DNA of 64,000 nucleotides, taken from assembly GCF_037996765.1 (NCBI RefSeq), contig NZ_JBBNAD010000005.1:590001-654000 (forward strand). The letters are read 5' to 3'. A program made the position numbers and the translations under genes. This DNA is from Bdellovibrio sp. GT3. Lineage in GTDB: Bacteria; Bdellovibrionota; Bdellovibrionia; Bdellovibrionales; Bdellovibrionaceae. Positions within the stretch are counted from its first letter, which is position 1. Each line of letters opens with the position of its first letter. The notes beneath the pieces were generated by a model. It made no database searches. It saw only the letters and a program-made list of their open reading frames with translations, and was not told where the DNA came from. Below, piece after piece: positions 55,782-64,000 of this stretch.

Positions 55782-57725
55782 AAGTAGTTTCTTAAGATCG
55801 TTATTAGTCTCAAAGAAAACCGGATCCGTTGCTTTATAGTGATCAGCCAAATGCTTCACCACGAAGCTGCCGCTGGCGCGGAACAACGGATTCTTGGATT
55901 CCAAAAACTCCGCCAATTTCTTGGCAAGCTCACCATCGAAATTCTGTTTGCCCGTCACCAGCAATGCATCTGCGGAGACGCGGTTGTGGCTGGCATAAAT
56001 GTACTGTCGTAAGAAGCTTACATCTCGAGCCAGGTCACCAAGAACTATAATTGTATTCGCCTGAGTGCGTGGGTCTTTGTGCACAAGGCACTTTTCAAGC
56101 AATTCCAATAGAGAGCTTTCCACAAAGGCATGCGGAACCAGATTGGATGCGAGTGAAATCACAGATGCCAAAACTTTGTCGCTGATATGCTTTTTGTGAT
56201 TCAGAGCGTGTGTTACCGAAACCAGCTTTTCAAAAGCGGCCACCTGTTGCAGCGTCGTTTGATTCACTTTGAAAGTTTTTAGAACCGAGAAAACCCTGAA
56301 GAAGCTGATCTCGTCTTTTTCCTGAAGAGCTTTCTCAAGGAATTTATAGATACAAATCAGATCACTGTCGCTGCGATAGTAAGTCAGCTTTTCCAGCTGA
56401 TGGCGTCCCAGCAGACGATCAATTGGCGCAAAGTCAGTGACTTTGCAAAGTGTCGCAGGTGTGGAGAAACCTTTTAGCATTGTGCTTTTGGTTTCAGCGA
56501 TGGTGCACAGATCCTGCACGGAGCTGCTGGCTTCGCTATAGAAAGTAATGGAGCTCTTAACCTTGTCGTCCACCTGACTTAGCAGTCTGGCAGACTCAAT
56601 CAAAGGCAATCCGGATAGGCCGTAGCCCGAGTCCTGAGGAACAAAACGGATTTTACCAATGACGAAAGAGCCTTTCACTTTGAAATAGTGATCTGCTCCA
56701 TCCGGAAGGTGATCTTCAATATCCTGAGCCACTTCAAAGACGGCACGAAGACACGCCAAAGACATGGCTTGGGAATTCACACCTTGGGATTCTTTGATGT
56801 GGAAAACAATCTCGTCACCCACATACTGATAAATAAGACCATTATAGCGCTCAATGATTTCACGGGAGCGGATAAAGTAGGAGTTCATCATGTCACTGAC
56901 GTATTCATCCTTTTTATCCAGGAAAATCTGCGTGTAACCATTCAGATCAATGCGCACCATTGATGTTTGGAATGCATAAGGTGGTTTTCTGCCGGATCTG
57001 ATCTCATGAACAATCGCCGGAGTTAAAGTCTCGGTGTAGACTTTGTTTTCGTAAGCAAGGGTCTTCTGTGTGGCTTCATATGTTTGCGCCGCATGCAAAA
57101 GAGTCGCGCCCTCTTTGGATAGGGATTTGATTTTACCCATCTGTTGACGGTCGCGGGAAGACAGAACCTTGGTAAGATCAATGATGTCTTTAAGGAATAA
57201 CCAAACGATCAATGACAGGAATACAGTCACGGAAACCAGATCGCGCAGGATCATGCCTTTGTAATCCCAGGCTGTTTGCATGATGATACGGGCTTTGTTT
57301 TGGAAGACACCCACAGTCAGGCGATAATCCATAATCTTAATTGTGCGGAAGGCGATGTTCTCAGTCGCTAGAATCTGATTGAAGACCTTGTAATCAGCAT
57401 TGATGCTTTCAGCGTCTCCATCGTTGTTGTGAAAGCTGACTACGTCACTGTTCTTTTGCAGGATATAAAAATGGATTAGATTAAGTTCGCGAGCTTTGTC
57501 GAGATTTGCTTTTACCAAATCCGTGTTATCTGAAACCAAGGCAGAGATCTGGCTGTCTTCAACGAAAGTCATTTGTGAATGTTTTGTTTCAATCACTTGC
57601 TCTGTCATTTCAGCAACGTTGAAGTAAAATTGAGTCGCAGTGATGCCCACGTAGCAAAGCCAAAACGTTGCTACGATTAGAAGTACCATTGATTTGTTGC
57701 GTTTCACTTTAGACAACAAAAGCAT
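55767..57725 (-). CDS. Membrane class III nucleotidyl cyclase-like protein with divergent active site
   Basis: A 652-residue protein. Two membrane helices (about 13-33 and 160-180) bracket a periplasmic sensor of about 125 residues. The cyclase homology domain (about 253-400) has metal-binding Asp260 in RIDLNGYT and Asp304 in GLIYQYVGDEIVF; the lysine that usually selects adenine (DKFIGD context) is replaced by Gln300. About 250 C-terminal residues are helical, HEAT-like (LGDLARDVSFLRQYIYA and similar). Product is therefore uncertain: cAMP, cGMP or none. AAAGGAGA touches ATG 57725 too closely; TTG 57719 has better spacing. Confidence 0.83.
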   Translation of the reverse strand: MLLLSKVKRNKSMVLLIVATFWLCYVGITATQFYFNVAEMTEQVIETKHSQMTFVEDSQISALVSDNTDLVKANLDKARELNLIHFYILQKNSDVVSFHNNDGDAESINADYKVFNQILATENIAFRTIKIMDYRLTVGVFQNKARIIMQTAWDYKGMILRDLVSVTVFLSLIVWLFLKDIIDLTKVLSSRDRQQMGKIKSLSKEGATLLHAAQTYEATQKTLAYENKVYTETLTPAIVHEIRSGRKPPYAFQTSMVRIDLNGYTQIFLDKKDEYVSDMMNSYFIRSREIIERYNGLIYQYVGDEIVFHIKESQGVNSQAMSLACLRAVFEVAQDIEDHLPDGADHYFKVKGSFVIGKIRFVPQDSGYGLSGLPLIESARLLSQVDDKVKSSITFYSEASSSVQDLCTIAETKSTMLKGFSTPATLCKVTDFAPIDRLLGRHQLEKLTYYRSDSDLICIYKFLEKALQEKDEISFFRVFSVLKTFKVNQTTLQQVAAFEKLVSVTHALNHKKHISDKVLASVISLASNLVPHAFVESSLLELLEKCLVHKDPRTQANTIIVLGDLARDVSFLRQYIYASHNRVSADALLVTGKQNFDGELAKKLAEFLESKNPLFRASGSFVVKHLADHYKATDPVFFETNNDLKKLLKKAA

Positions 57726-57837
57726 TCTCCTTTAAGATGCCGACTACATTTTGTTTATCGGACACCTAAGGAAACAACTTAAGTATTTGTTTTTCTGGGA
57801 GTTTATTTTTTCTGTGAATATGAGGGAACGGGTCCAG

Positions 57838-59916
57838 CTATCTTTGACGGATGAAGCGACTACCATCATCCAAGTAGATGACTGTTCCTTCAGGGGCACC
57901 CCAGCGGTTGCCGTTATAGTCTATGACCTTGATTCCATTGGCTTTTAATTCAGTTTGGAACGCATCGCTCTTAAGTTCGGTGCGAACCTGGGAGTAGTCC
58001 CTGTCGACGATCGTGCTCATGACCTCGCGTTGTTGAGCTTTGTTGATCGGAGCTGCTGAATCTGAGGCCGGTGCACGGCTTGATGCTGCAGTTCTACCGG
58101 TTGTATTACGAGTTCCAGTCGTAGCTGCCGGTGCACTGCCACCGCCACCACCGGAGCTTGATCCAAGACTAATTGGGGAGCCACCGCCAGAGGAGATCGC
58201 AGGAGAATCCGCAACGCCACCTCTTGCCACGGCCGAACCTCTGCCTCTGGAAACTTCATCAGTTGATGAAGCGGGAGATCGACTGCCTGATCCGGTGGTT
58301 TGTGCTGTCGGGTTGTAGTTGCCCGTCTCGTTTTGATATCTGGTTGTGGATCCACGATTACTACTTCCGGACCTGGAGGCTTGTGCTCCTTTGGTCAAAT
58401 CAACTTCTTCAGCGATGAACTCATCGGCGCCGACACCACCACCACTGCCACTGCTGCCTTTGGATTGATAACGACCATGGCGCGATTGATAGCGTTTGCC
58501 GCTAGAACTGCTGCCGCCGGAACCTGAACTGCCACTGACTTCCGAATCGGAATAAGTGGATGTTCCTGAGTATGCGGAGTTTGAAGAACTTGATCCTGAG
58601 CTTGAGCTTGAAGATCTGGAGTAGCTTGCAGGCATATTGGAATTTGAATCTTCAGAATTGTCAGCCATAGCCGGGGTGTTTGAAGCTCCCATTACCTGGT
58701 TGGCTGTCTTAAATAAAGGAGCACTTTCCGCGAGGCTCTCACGAACCGCAGCTTCTTTTCCTGCGGGTGACTTATCCGTCTTGGTTGCCGCAAGCTTCTG
58801 TGCCGAAGGAATGACGGCTTTTGCATTGGCAATTTCATTCTTCATGTTGACGCCCGGTTCACCCTTCTTTTTATCGCTTGCCGGAGATCGCGAACTGGTT
58901 GTGCTTTTGACTTCTGATGCTTTGCTATTGTTGGTGTTTGCAGACTCATTCTTAGCCAAAGTTTGTGCGGACGCTTCCACATTGCTCCTAATTGTAGGAA
59001 CCATGTTCATCGTAACGCCTTTACCCATGTTTTGAACAATTTTGTTATTTGGGTCTACGCAGGACTTTATAATCTGCTTTATGGCGTCCTCTTCAGTGAC
59101 GCCCGCAGCGTGAGTTATTTCATGATAGATCAAAACCTGCATTCTATCGAAGCCGGTTGGTGGATCATCGCCATTCTTTGGAACTCCAAATCTGATCTTG
59201 CCATCTTCGGTAGTGCTTCCGCTAAGGCTGGACTCAGTGGTAAAGTCGCATGAAAATATATTGCTTGGCGCTGATGGATTTTCCTTCATTTTTGCCATGG
59301 TTGCAGTAATGCGGGCTGATACCAAAGAGGAATCAACGCCCTCGATATTCTGCTTTTCAACGCAACTGCTGAATCCTGTAGGATTTTTTGCGATGGTTCT
59401 CAGCTCGATCTTAAGGTTCCGGCTGAACTTAGGAAAATTCGCTACATCACAAGATTTTTTTTCGTTCGAAGCGTTCTCCAGTATTGCCGATACGTCCTCG
59501 CTAAGAATCGATATCTTGTCTGTTAGTACTGCTTGTTGAGCGGCGCAAGCTTCGTCCTCAGTACTTCCGTGCATTACCAGCATGGGACGATCTTCAGAAC
59601 TAACGAGTAACATTCGATTGTTTTCGAAAATGTACTTATTCACTTTCACGCGAGTATCGTTGAATACTTTGAATTGAAGAGATTCGATTGTTCCTAGTTG
59701 GTAGCGAACATAAATTTCGGTATTTCCTTTTCGTAGATACCATTCATCGATTCTTCCGTCCAAATCACGGTCGATACGGATATCATCATAGTTTTTATAG
59801 CTAAGAATTCTCTGTGTCGGTGAAGTACCCAATGGATTAAAAATAATCTCGCCATTTGCTGATAAAGCAAAACAAACAGATAGCAATAGAATGATGGCTC
59901 GAAATGTGGTTCGCAT
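57838..59916 (-). CDS. Exported Ser/Gly-rich protein with HExxH metalloprotease motif
   Basis: A 692-residue protein with signal peptide 1-20. DRDLDGRIDEW (about 49-60) has the DxDxDG spacing of a calcium-binding loop. A zinc-protease-like motif HEITHAAGVTEEDA puts ligands at His265 and His269 with catalytic Glu266. Residues about 310-620 are low-complexity, rich in Ser, Gly, Ala and Thr, with the segments SSSSSGSSSS and repeated SG pairs. A short folded C-terminus (about 640-692) follows. It may be an adhesin-like or secreted protease; the fold is unproven. It is divergent from the papain-like pair, 113 bases apart. Confidence 0.82.
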   Translation of the reverse strand: MRTTFRAIILLLSVCFALSANGEIIFNPLGTSPTQRILSYKNYDDIRIDRDLDGRIDEWYLRKGNTEIYVRYQLGTIESLQFKVFNDTRVKVNKYIFENNRMLLVSSEDRPMLVMHGSTEDEACAAQQAVLTDKISILSEDVSAILENASNEKKSCDVANFPKFSRNLKIELRTIAKNPTGFSSCVEKQNIEGVDSSLVSARITATMAKMKENPSAPSNIFSCDFTTESSLSGSTTEDGKIRFGVPKNGDDPPTGFDRMQVLIYHEITHAAGVTEEDAIKQIIKSCVDPNNKIVQNMGKGVTMNMVPTIRSNVEASAQTLAKNESANTNNSKASEVKSTTSSRSPASDKKKGEPGVNMKNEIANAKAVIPSAQKLAATKTDKSPAGKEAAVRESLAESAPLFKTANQVMGASNTPAMADNSEDSNSNMPASYSRSSSSSSGSSSSNSAYSGTSTYSDSEVSGSSGSGGSSSSGKRYQSRHGRYQSKGSSGSGGGVGADEFIAEEVDLTKGAQASRSGSSNRGSTTRYQNETGNYNPTAQTTGSGSRSPASSTDEVSRGRGSAVARGGVADSPAISSGGGSPISLGSSSGGGGGSAPAATTGTRNTTGRTAASSRAPASDSAAPINKAQQREVMSTIVDRDYSQVRTELKSDAFQTELKANGIKVIDYNGNRWGAPEGTVIYLDDGSRFIRQR

Positions 59917-60029
59917 CTCTAGCTATTTCGGAATAAAAATGAGTAATGTTAAGAAAGCCGGACCGACCTAAGGTCCAGATTTTACTGTGGAGTGTGTCGC
60001 TAAAGCTCTAAATTTAAGACGATTTAATC

Positions 60030-61181
60030 ATGCGCGTATTTATTCTCTTTTTTTGCATAGTTTTGTCTGGCTTTGGTACCTCTGCGGCAATGGTGCCCTC
60101 CGATTGGGATACACCAGCCAAAGGCTATCCAGCCGAGGATCCTCTTAAGAATCCAGAAGAAAAATTTATGCCTCCACTTGTGAGTCAGGATTCTCTTGGA
60201 ATTTGTTATGCAGCATCAGCGTCGACCATCTTAAACTTTCAACAATGTAAGCAAATGAATGTCGCTGATTGCAAAAAAGTTCCTGAGTCCAAACGGATAT
60301 CTATGTTGGGAATTACTCGATATACAAGAATGACCAAGAATGATGAAAACGATTCGTTGGATAAAAACTATAAGGAAATAGCAGAAGGCGGAGATGGAGC
60401 GACTGTTCTTAGAACGGCGTTATACTCTGTTGATCGTGTGCCATCAGAGAACTGTGCTTCTTTGGATCGAGTTTTGTCGAAAGATTTTATTAAATCCAAA
60501 GGTGATCTTACGGATGCTCAGCGAGCTGTCTGGGAGGGCTTAAAGGCTGACTATCAGAAGTATCGAGAAGCCGTTGCAAAGAATTGTAAAGATTGCGCTG
60601 ACAAATACTACCAAGCGGCAGTTGAGACAGTCTCAAAGAACTTGAAGATTGAGGAAGACCAACTAGCAGACCCCAATCTTCGTAACGACAACCTGAGAGT
60701 ACTGAATGCCTTTAAGAAGGAATCCTATGAAGAGGCTCTGAACGAACTTCTTTATCCATCAAAGTGCAGCGACATTAAAAATTCTATCGAATTGGCTGGT
60801 AAAGATTCCTTGGAGCACAACGTGTATCCTCAAGGTGAAAAACCAAATCAAGATCAGGTTTTGGGAAAGATTGTATCAATTCTTGAAAGTCGACAACCGG
60901 TTCTAATTGAACCTATATGTGTTGCGGATTGCGATAAGAAGCCCAATAAAGATAAACCTGAAGATGGGCCGAAGTACCATTCCGTCGTCATAGCGGGGTA
61001 CCGTAAGATCTGTAAAAAGAATAATCCAACAAGTTGTCGCTTTGCTCTTAAAGTGATCAATTCTGGTGGGGCCGCTTGGCAAAAAGCAAATAATGATGGC
61101 TGGATGGAAGCTGCACCTTTGCTGAAGAATGTGAAAATGGATGAGGCAGCAGTATCTTGGATTGGGTCCACCTTGAAATAG
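60030..61181 (+). CDS. Exported papain-like cysteine peptidase homologue 1
   Basis: A 383-residue protein with signal peptide 1-19. The papain order Gln-Cys-His-Asn is visible: Gln53 and Cys59 in SQDSLGICYAASAS, His317 in KYHSVVIAGY and Asn344 in KVINSGGAAW, resembling the C1A pattern (QG-CGSCWA, HAVxxxGY, NSWG). About 150 helical residues with CKDCADKYY are inserted between Cys and His, longer than in papain. Followed after eight bases by a close paralogue, so the pair is one operon and a recent duplication. Confidence 0.8.
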   Translation: MRVFILFFCIVLSGFGTSAAMVPSDWDTPAKGYPAEDPLKNPEEKFMPPLVSQDSLGICYAASASTILNFQQCKQMNVADCKKVPESKRISMLGITRYTRMTKNDENDSLDKNYKEIAEGGDGATVLRTALYSVDRVPSENCASLDRVLSKDFIKSKGDLTDAQRAVWEGLKADYQKYREAVAKNCKDCADKYYQAAVETVSKNLKIEEDQLADPNLRNDNLRVLNAFKKESYEEALNELLYPSKCSDIKNSIELAGKDSLEHNVYPQGEKPNQDQVLGKIVSILESRQPVLIEPICVADCDKKPNKDKPEDGPKYHSVVIAGYRKICKKNNPTSCRFALKVINSGGAAWQKANNDGWMEAAPLLKNVKMDEAAVSWIGSTLK

Positions 61182-61189
61182 GAGTTAGC

Positions 61190-62407
61190 ATGTCTTGTCG
61201 TACATATCGGGGCATGCTCTTGGGTCTAATTTTATCGATTATTCCCATCTATTCTTCGGCGCAAATTAACTATGATTCATTGGTTGAGTCTGATTGGGCG
61301 ACTCCTGCTTCCAAGGAATATCCTGCCGCGGATCCGGACAAGAATCCTGAAGAAAAATTTCTTCCTCAACTCATTACACAGGACACCCTGGGGATATGTT
61401 ATGGCGCTTCGGTATCAACGATATTGAACTTCGAACAATGTAAGCAAATGAACGTTGCGAACTGCAAAAAGGATTTACCAGATTCTAAACGCGTTTCCGC
61501 TGTTGGAATTTCTCGATATGGTCGAGATGCCGGTATGGATGATGACGATACACAGGATGGAAATTACAAAAAACTGGGTGAAGGCGGCGATGGTACCCGT
61601 GTATTGAGTATGGCCGTTGATATTGTAGATCGACTGCCATCGGAGAAGTGTGTGTCGCTAGAGAAAATTTTATCGAAAGGTGTATTCAAGAACAAAGATG
61701 AAATCACTCTTGCCCAAAGAGCGATTTGGGACAATTTGAAACAAGACTATGATAAGTATCGTGAGGCGGTAGCTAGCAACTGCAAAGATTGTGCAGACAA
61801 GTACTATCAAAGGGCTGCTGAAACGGTATCAAAAAATTTGAAGGTCGAGGAAGACCAAAAATCAACAGGGTCATTGAGAAGTGATCCCGCAAAATTGCTA
61901 GCTGCATTTCAAAAAGAGACTTATGAAGAGGCGCTGAACACACTTTTGTATCCTGCTGAGTGCAGTAATCCAACAAACGGAATTGAACTTGCGGGAAAAA
62001 ACAATTTCGAAGTTAAGAACTACCCAGAATTGGGAAAAGCGGACCGCGAACAAGCTCTCGGCAAAATAGTATCGATTCTGCAAAGTCGACAGCCGGTACT
62101 ATTGGAACCTATTTGTGTTGCGGATTGCTCAGACGAAGCTAAAAATAAATGTGTTAAAGCCTGCACTACCAAGGAATGCAAAGACTCCTGCGGTCCGAAG
62201 TATCACTCAGCCGTGGTTGCTGGATATCGCAAGATCTGCAAGAAGGACAATCCGAGTAGTTGTCGATATGCACTAAAAGTAATCAACTCGGGCGGCGCCA
62301 GTTGGCAGAAGGCCAACAATGACGGTTGGCTTGAGGCAGATCCATTAATGAAGAACGTAAAAATTGATAGCTTATCTTTGGCTTGGTTGGGTGCGAAAAA
62401 GAACTAG
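61190..62407 (+). CDS. Exported papain-like cysteine peptidase homologue 2
   Basis: A 405-residue tandem paralogue of the preceding gene. Signal peptide about 1-25. The same catalytic contexts recur: TQDTLGICYGASVS (Gln and Cys), KYHSAVVAGYRKICKK (His) and KVINSGGASWQKANNDGW (Asn). It has an extra Cys-rich loop near the end (AKNKCVKACTTKECKDSC, four cysteines) that homologue 1 lacks. ATG 61190 has GGAG upstream; the frame is open back to 61157 inside the first gene. Confidence 0.8.
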   Translation: MSCRTYRGMLLGLILSIIPIYSSAQINYDSLVESDWATPASKEYPAADPDKNPEEKFLPQLITQDTLGICYGASVSTILNFEQCKQMNVANCKKDLPDSKRVSAVGISRYGRDAGMDDDDTQDGNYKKLGEGGDGTRVLSMAVDIVDRLPSEKCVSLEKILSKGVFKNKDEITLAQRAIWDNLKQDYDKYREAVASNCKDCADKYYQRAAETVSKNLKVEEDQKSTGSLRSDPAKLLAAFQKETYEEALNTLLYPAECSNPTNGIELAGKNNFEVKNYPELGKADREQALGKIVSILQSRQPVLLEPICVADCSDEAKNKCVKACTTKECKDSCGPKYHSAVVAGYRKICKKDNPSSCRYALKVINSGGASWQKANNDGWLEADPLMKNVKIDSLSLAWLGAKKN

Positions 62408-62522
62408 AAAATGCGCACTGCAAGAAACGTTCTGTAAACGGTTTGATTGCAGAAAAAGTGAGCCGTTTGTGTATTTTTCGTAGCTTGACTCCACCATCAG
62501 CTCTGCTAGTTTCAACTCCCTT

Positions 62523-62990
62523 ATGAAAACAGAATTCATGCTTAAAGCAGTAGAGCTATCCCGTAAAAACATGCAACAAGGTGCCGGTGGACCTTTTGGT
62601 GCCGTTATCGTTAAAGACGGTAAGATTATCGGTGAAGGCTGGAATAAAGTTACTTCCTCCAACGATCCAACGGCTCATGCAGAGGTATCTGCAATTCGTG
62701 ACGCTTGTTCAAACGTAAAAAACTTCAGCCTTGAAGGTGCAGAGATCTACACAAGCTGCGAACCTTGTCCAATGTGTCTTGCGGCAATTTATTGGGCACG
62801 TATTACTACTATTTATTATGGCAACACTCGTAAAGACGCTGCCGACATTCAATTTGATGATGATTTCCTTTATCAGGAGATCCCAAAAGACATCAAAGAC
62901 CGTAAAGTTCCGATGATTCAGTGCGGACACTCAGAAGCTCTTGAGGTCTTCAAAGAGTGGCAGAGCAAATCTGACAAAATCCCATACTAA
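62523..62990 (+). CDS. guaD: Guanine deaminase (cytidine deaminase fold)
   Basis: A 155-residue zinc deaminase. Ligands are His52 in HAEVSAIRDA, with catalytic Glu54, and Cys82/Cys85 in TSCEPCPMCLAAIYWARI. The downstream ADIQFDDDFLYQEI is the guanine-deaminase (Bacillus GuaD-type) signature and not that of TadA. It converts guanine to xanthine in purine salvage. A hairpin that could end its transcript begins at 63042. Confidence 0.9.
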   Translation: MKTEFMLKAVELSRKNMQQGAGGPFGAVIVKDGKIIGEGWNKVTSSNDPTAHAEVSAIRDACSNVKNFSLEGAEIYTSCEPCPMCLAAIYWARITTIYYGNTRKDAADIQFDDDFLYQEIPKDIKDRKVPMIQCGHSEALEVFKEWQSKSDKIPY

Positions 62991-63041
62991 GGTCTGATCT
63001 GATAAACAGGACTCCAAGCGAGGTTCAAACTTGGAGAGAAT

Positions 63042-63073
63042 AGAGGAATGAAGCACTTTTCATTCCTCTTTTT
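63042..63073 (+). terminator. Hairpin containing the next start codon, terminator-like
   Basis: AGAGGAATGAA (63042-63052) pairs perfectly with TTCATTCCTCT (63059-63069), loop GCACTT, followed by T. It would terminate guaD and also buries the ATG (63048) and the adjacent GAGG of the lipoprotein gene. Confidence 0.65.
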
Positions 63074-64000
63074 ATTTTCAGCCCTTCTATTCACATCTTC
63101 CTGCACAACAGTTGAAAAGAAGGTGCCTCGTGACGTTGCCTCACTTCAAGCGACTGGCGGAATGGAAGGTATCTGGTTTTTACAAGGAACCAGCTCCACG
63201 CGTGGACCCTATAACGGCGAATTGGAATTAAGAAGAACCAGCGATGGCACTTATGACGTTATTCGCATGGTCACCTATATCAACTATTTCTATGATGGTT
63301 TGAAAGTTCAGGAAGTTTGGACCGGGAAAGCAGTGACTGCCGGTGATACCTTGGTGCTGAGCTATGATCTGCGCCAGGCCGACTTTATTGAAAAGCTGGG
63401 CAATGCCAAGCGTGATGCGAGTGACTTTAAGAATATGATCAATGTGGTCACCCGCTTTATCGCAACCGACAAGGGTTTGGCGGCTCAGTACTCAGACAAG
63501 AAAGTTTCCAACTATAACGAATGGATTACGACCAAACGTGATTTGGAAGTAAAGCCCCTATGGACAAACTTACGCACCAACATCGATGCGCAGGGGCCGA
63601 AGGTGCCGCTTGCTGTTCGCGGAGTTATTAACATCTTTAAGCGCGACATCGGATATCACAAAGATCCCTATGTGCAGTCTTTTAAGAATAGAAAAGAGTT
63701 TCAGGAAGAGCGCCCGTTTATTGTATTTGATCCAACCGATTATGACTTCTATCAGACACATAAGGATATAATCCGTGTCGTTAATAAAATCACGGATGAT
63801 ATCAGCATCACAGAGGCCTCTGTAAAACGAAATGCTTACGCTCCGTCGCTCAGTGAAAAAGCAGCCAGCTATGACAAGAACACCGTCACTCATCACATCA
63901 ATGAAATCGGCATGGTTTCAAAGGCTGAAGTCGATTCAAACGACAAATTGATCGCTTATCGCTATGATGGGGATTCAGCATTGTGGACGGGAATGTATAT
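63048..64000 (+). CDS. Lipoprotein of unknown function (3' end beyond window)
   Basis: The open frame starts at ATG 63048 and runs off the window after about 317 codons. The first 19 residues (MKHFSFLFLFSALLFTSSC) are a lipoprotein signal with lipobox TSSC. The mature part opens with GGMEGIWFLQGTSS and is beta-rich with alternating strands (NGELELRRTSDGTYDVIRM), which suggests a barrel or propeller, but no family is recognised. The start codon and ribosome site lie inside an 11-base-pair hairpin. A GGAGAG 11 bases upstream is an alternative ribosome site. Confidence 0.78.
   Translation, partial: MKHFSFLFLFSALLFTSSCTTVEKKVPRDVASLQATGGMEGIWFLQGTSSTRGPYNGELELRRTSDGTYDVIRMVTYINYFYDGLKVQEVWTGKAVTAGDTLVLSYDLRQADFIEKLGNAKRDASDFKNMINVVTRFIATDKGLAAQYSDKKVSNYNEWITTKRDLEVKPLWTNLRTNIDAQGPKVPLAVRGVINIFKRDIGYHKDPYVQSFKNRKEFQEERPFIVFDPTDYDFYQTHKDIIRVVNKITDDISITEASVKRNAYAPSLSEKAASYDKNTVTHHINEIGMVSKAEVDSNDKLIAYRYDGDSALWTGMY

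Overview
The window looks like a piece of a Bdellovibrio (Bdellovibrionota) chromosome. Three things point there: a 64-residue single-histone-fold protein at 29262-29456 that I recognise as the Bdellovibrio bacteriovorus bacterial histone (Bd0055/HBb) or a close orthologue; very dense coding for exported hydrolases and lipoproteins; and compact gene packing, with overlapping convergent stop codons and frequent GTG/TTG starts. This is recognition from memory, not a database result. I see no rRNA, prophage, insertion sequence or CRISPR array. Most of the window is ordinary chromosomal core with accessory exported proteins between the core operons.

Layout. 1-2467: end of a succinate dehydrogenase/fumarate reductase operon (flavoprotein and FeS subunits) and its terminator. 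2.6-6.9 kb: a small unknown gene, an exported subtilisin, a four-helix membrane protein, an alpha/beta hydrolase and an FHA protein. 7.0-8.9 kb: rpsF, a DUF2232-type membrane protein and rplI, with no rpsR, and a probable S6:S18 leader. 9.0-12.4 kb: a trypsin-like lipoprotein, a small protein and an NHL-repeat lipoprotein. 12.4-15.9 kb (minus strand): SDR oxidoreductase, dnaB, a Fis-type regulator and queE. 16.0-19.9 kb: ftsK, an exported protein and an exported TPR protein. 19.9-23.0 kb: lptM-like, dapF, dapA, dapB and a degenerate HPPK-like gene (lysine/diaminopimelate operon). 23.1-26.4 kb: transaldolase, a lipoprotein and a large exported protein.

26.4-30.5 kb: murD, a membrane-interrupted metallophosphoesterase, the histone and an astacin-type metalloprotease. 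30.5-32.5 kb: ligA. 32.6-37.1 kb: gatC-gatA-gatB-ppx-DUF192. 37.2-39.1 kb: a LysM lipoprotein and a PilZ protein. 39.4-41.2 kb: rho with a long disordered N-terminus. 41.3-42.2 kb: two small exported proteins. 42.5-46.1 kb: L31 type B, prfA-prmC and murA. 46.1-49.4 kb: a signal-peptide-bearing Fic protein and a small exported protein that ends in two similar hairpins. 49.6-54.4 kb: a GYF/TPR giant, a small membrane protein, serS and tRNA-Ser(UGA). 54.5-57.7 kb: an exported protein, DedA and a divergent class III nucleotidyl cyclase. 57.8-62.4 kb: a Ser/Gly-rich HExxH protein divergent from two tandem papain-like proteins. 62.5-64.0 kb: guanine deaminase and a truncated lipoprotein.

The most unusual material is the bacterial histone, the exported Fic protein, the paired papain-like proteins, the HPPK-like protein lacking both catalytic aspartates, the cyclase lacking its specificity lysine, and several RNA structures. 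In three places (18424-18480, 19077-19103, 63042-63073) a terminator-like hairpin is built into the translation start or signal-peptide codons of the next exported-protein gene. On the minus strand at 48899-48988, two tandem hairpins expose loops resembling the 16S anti-Shine-Dalgarno sequence.
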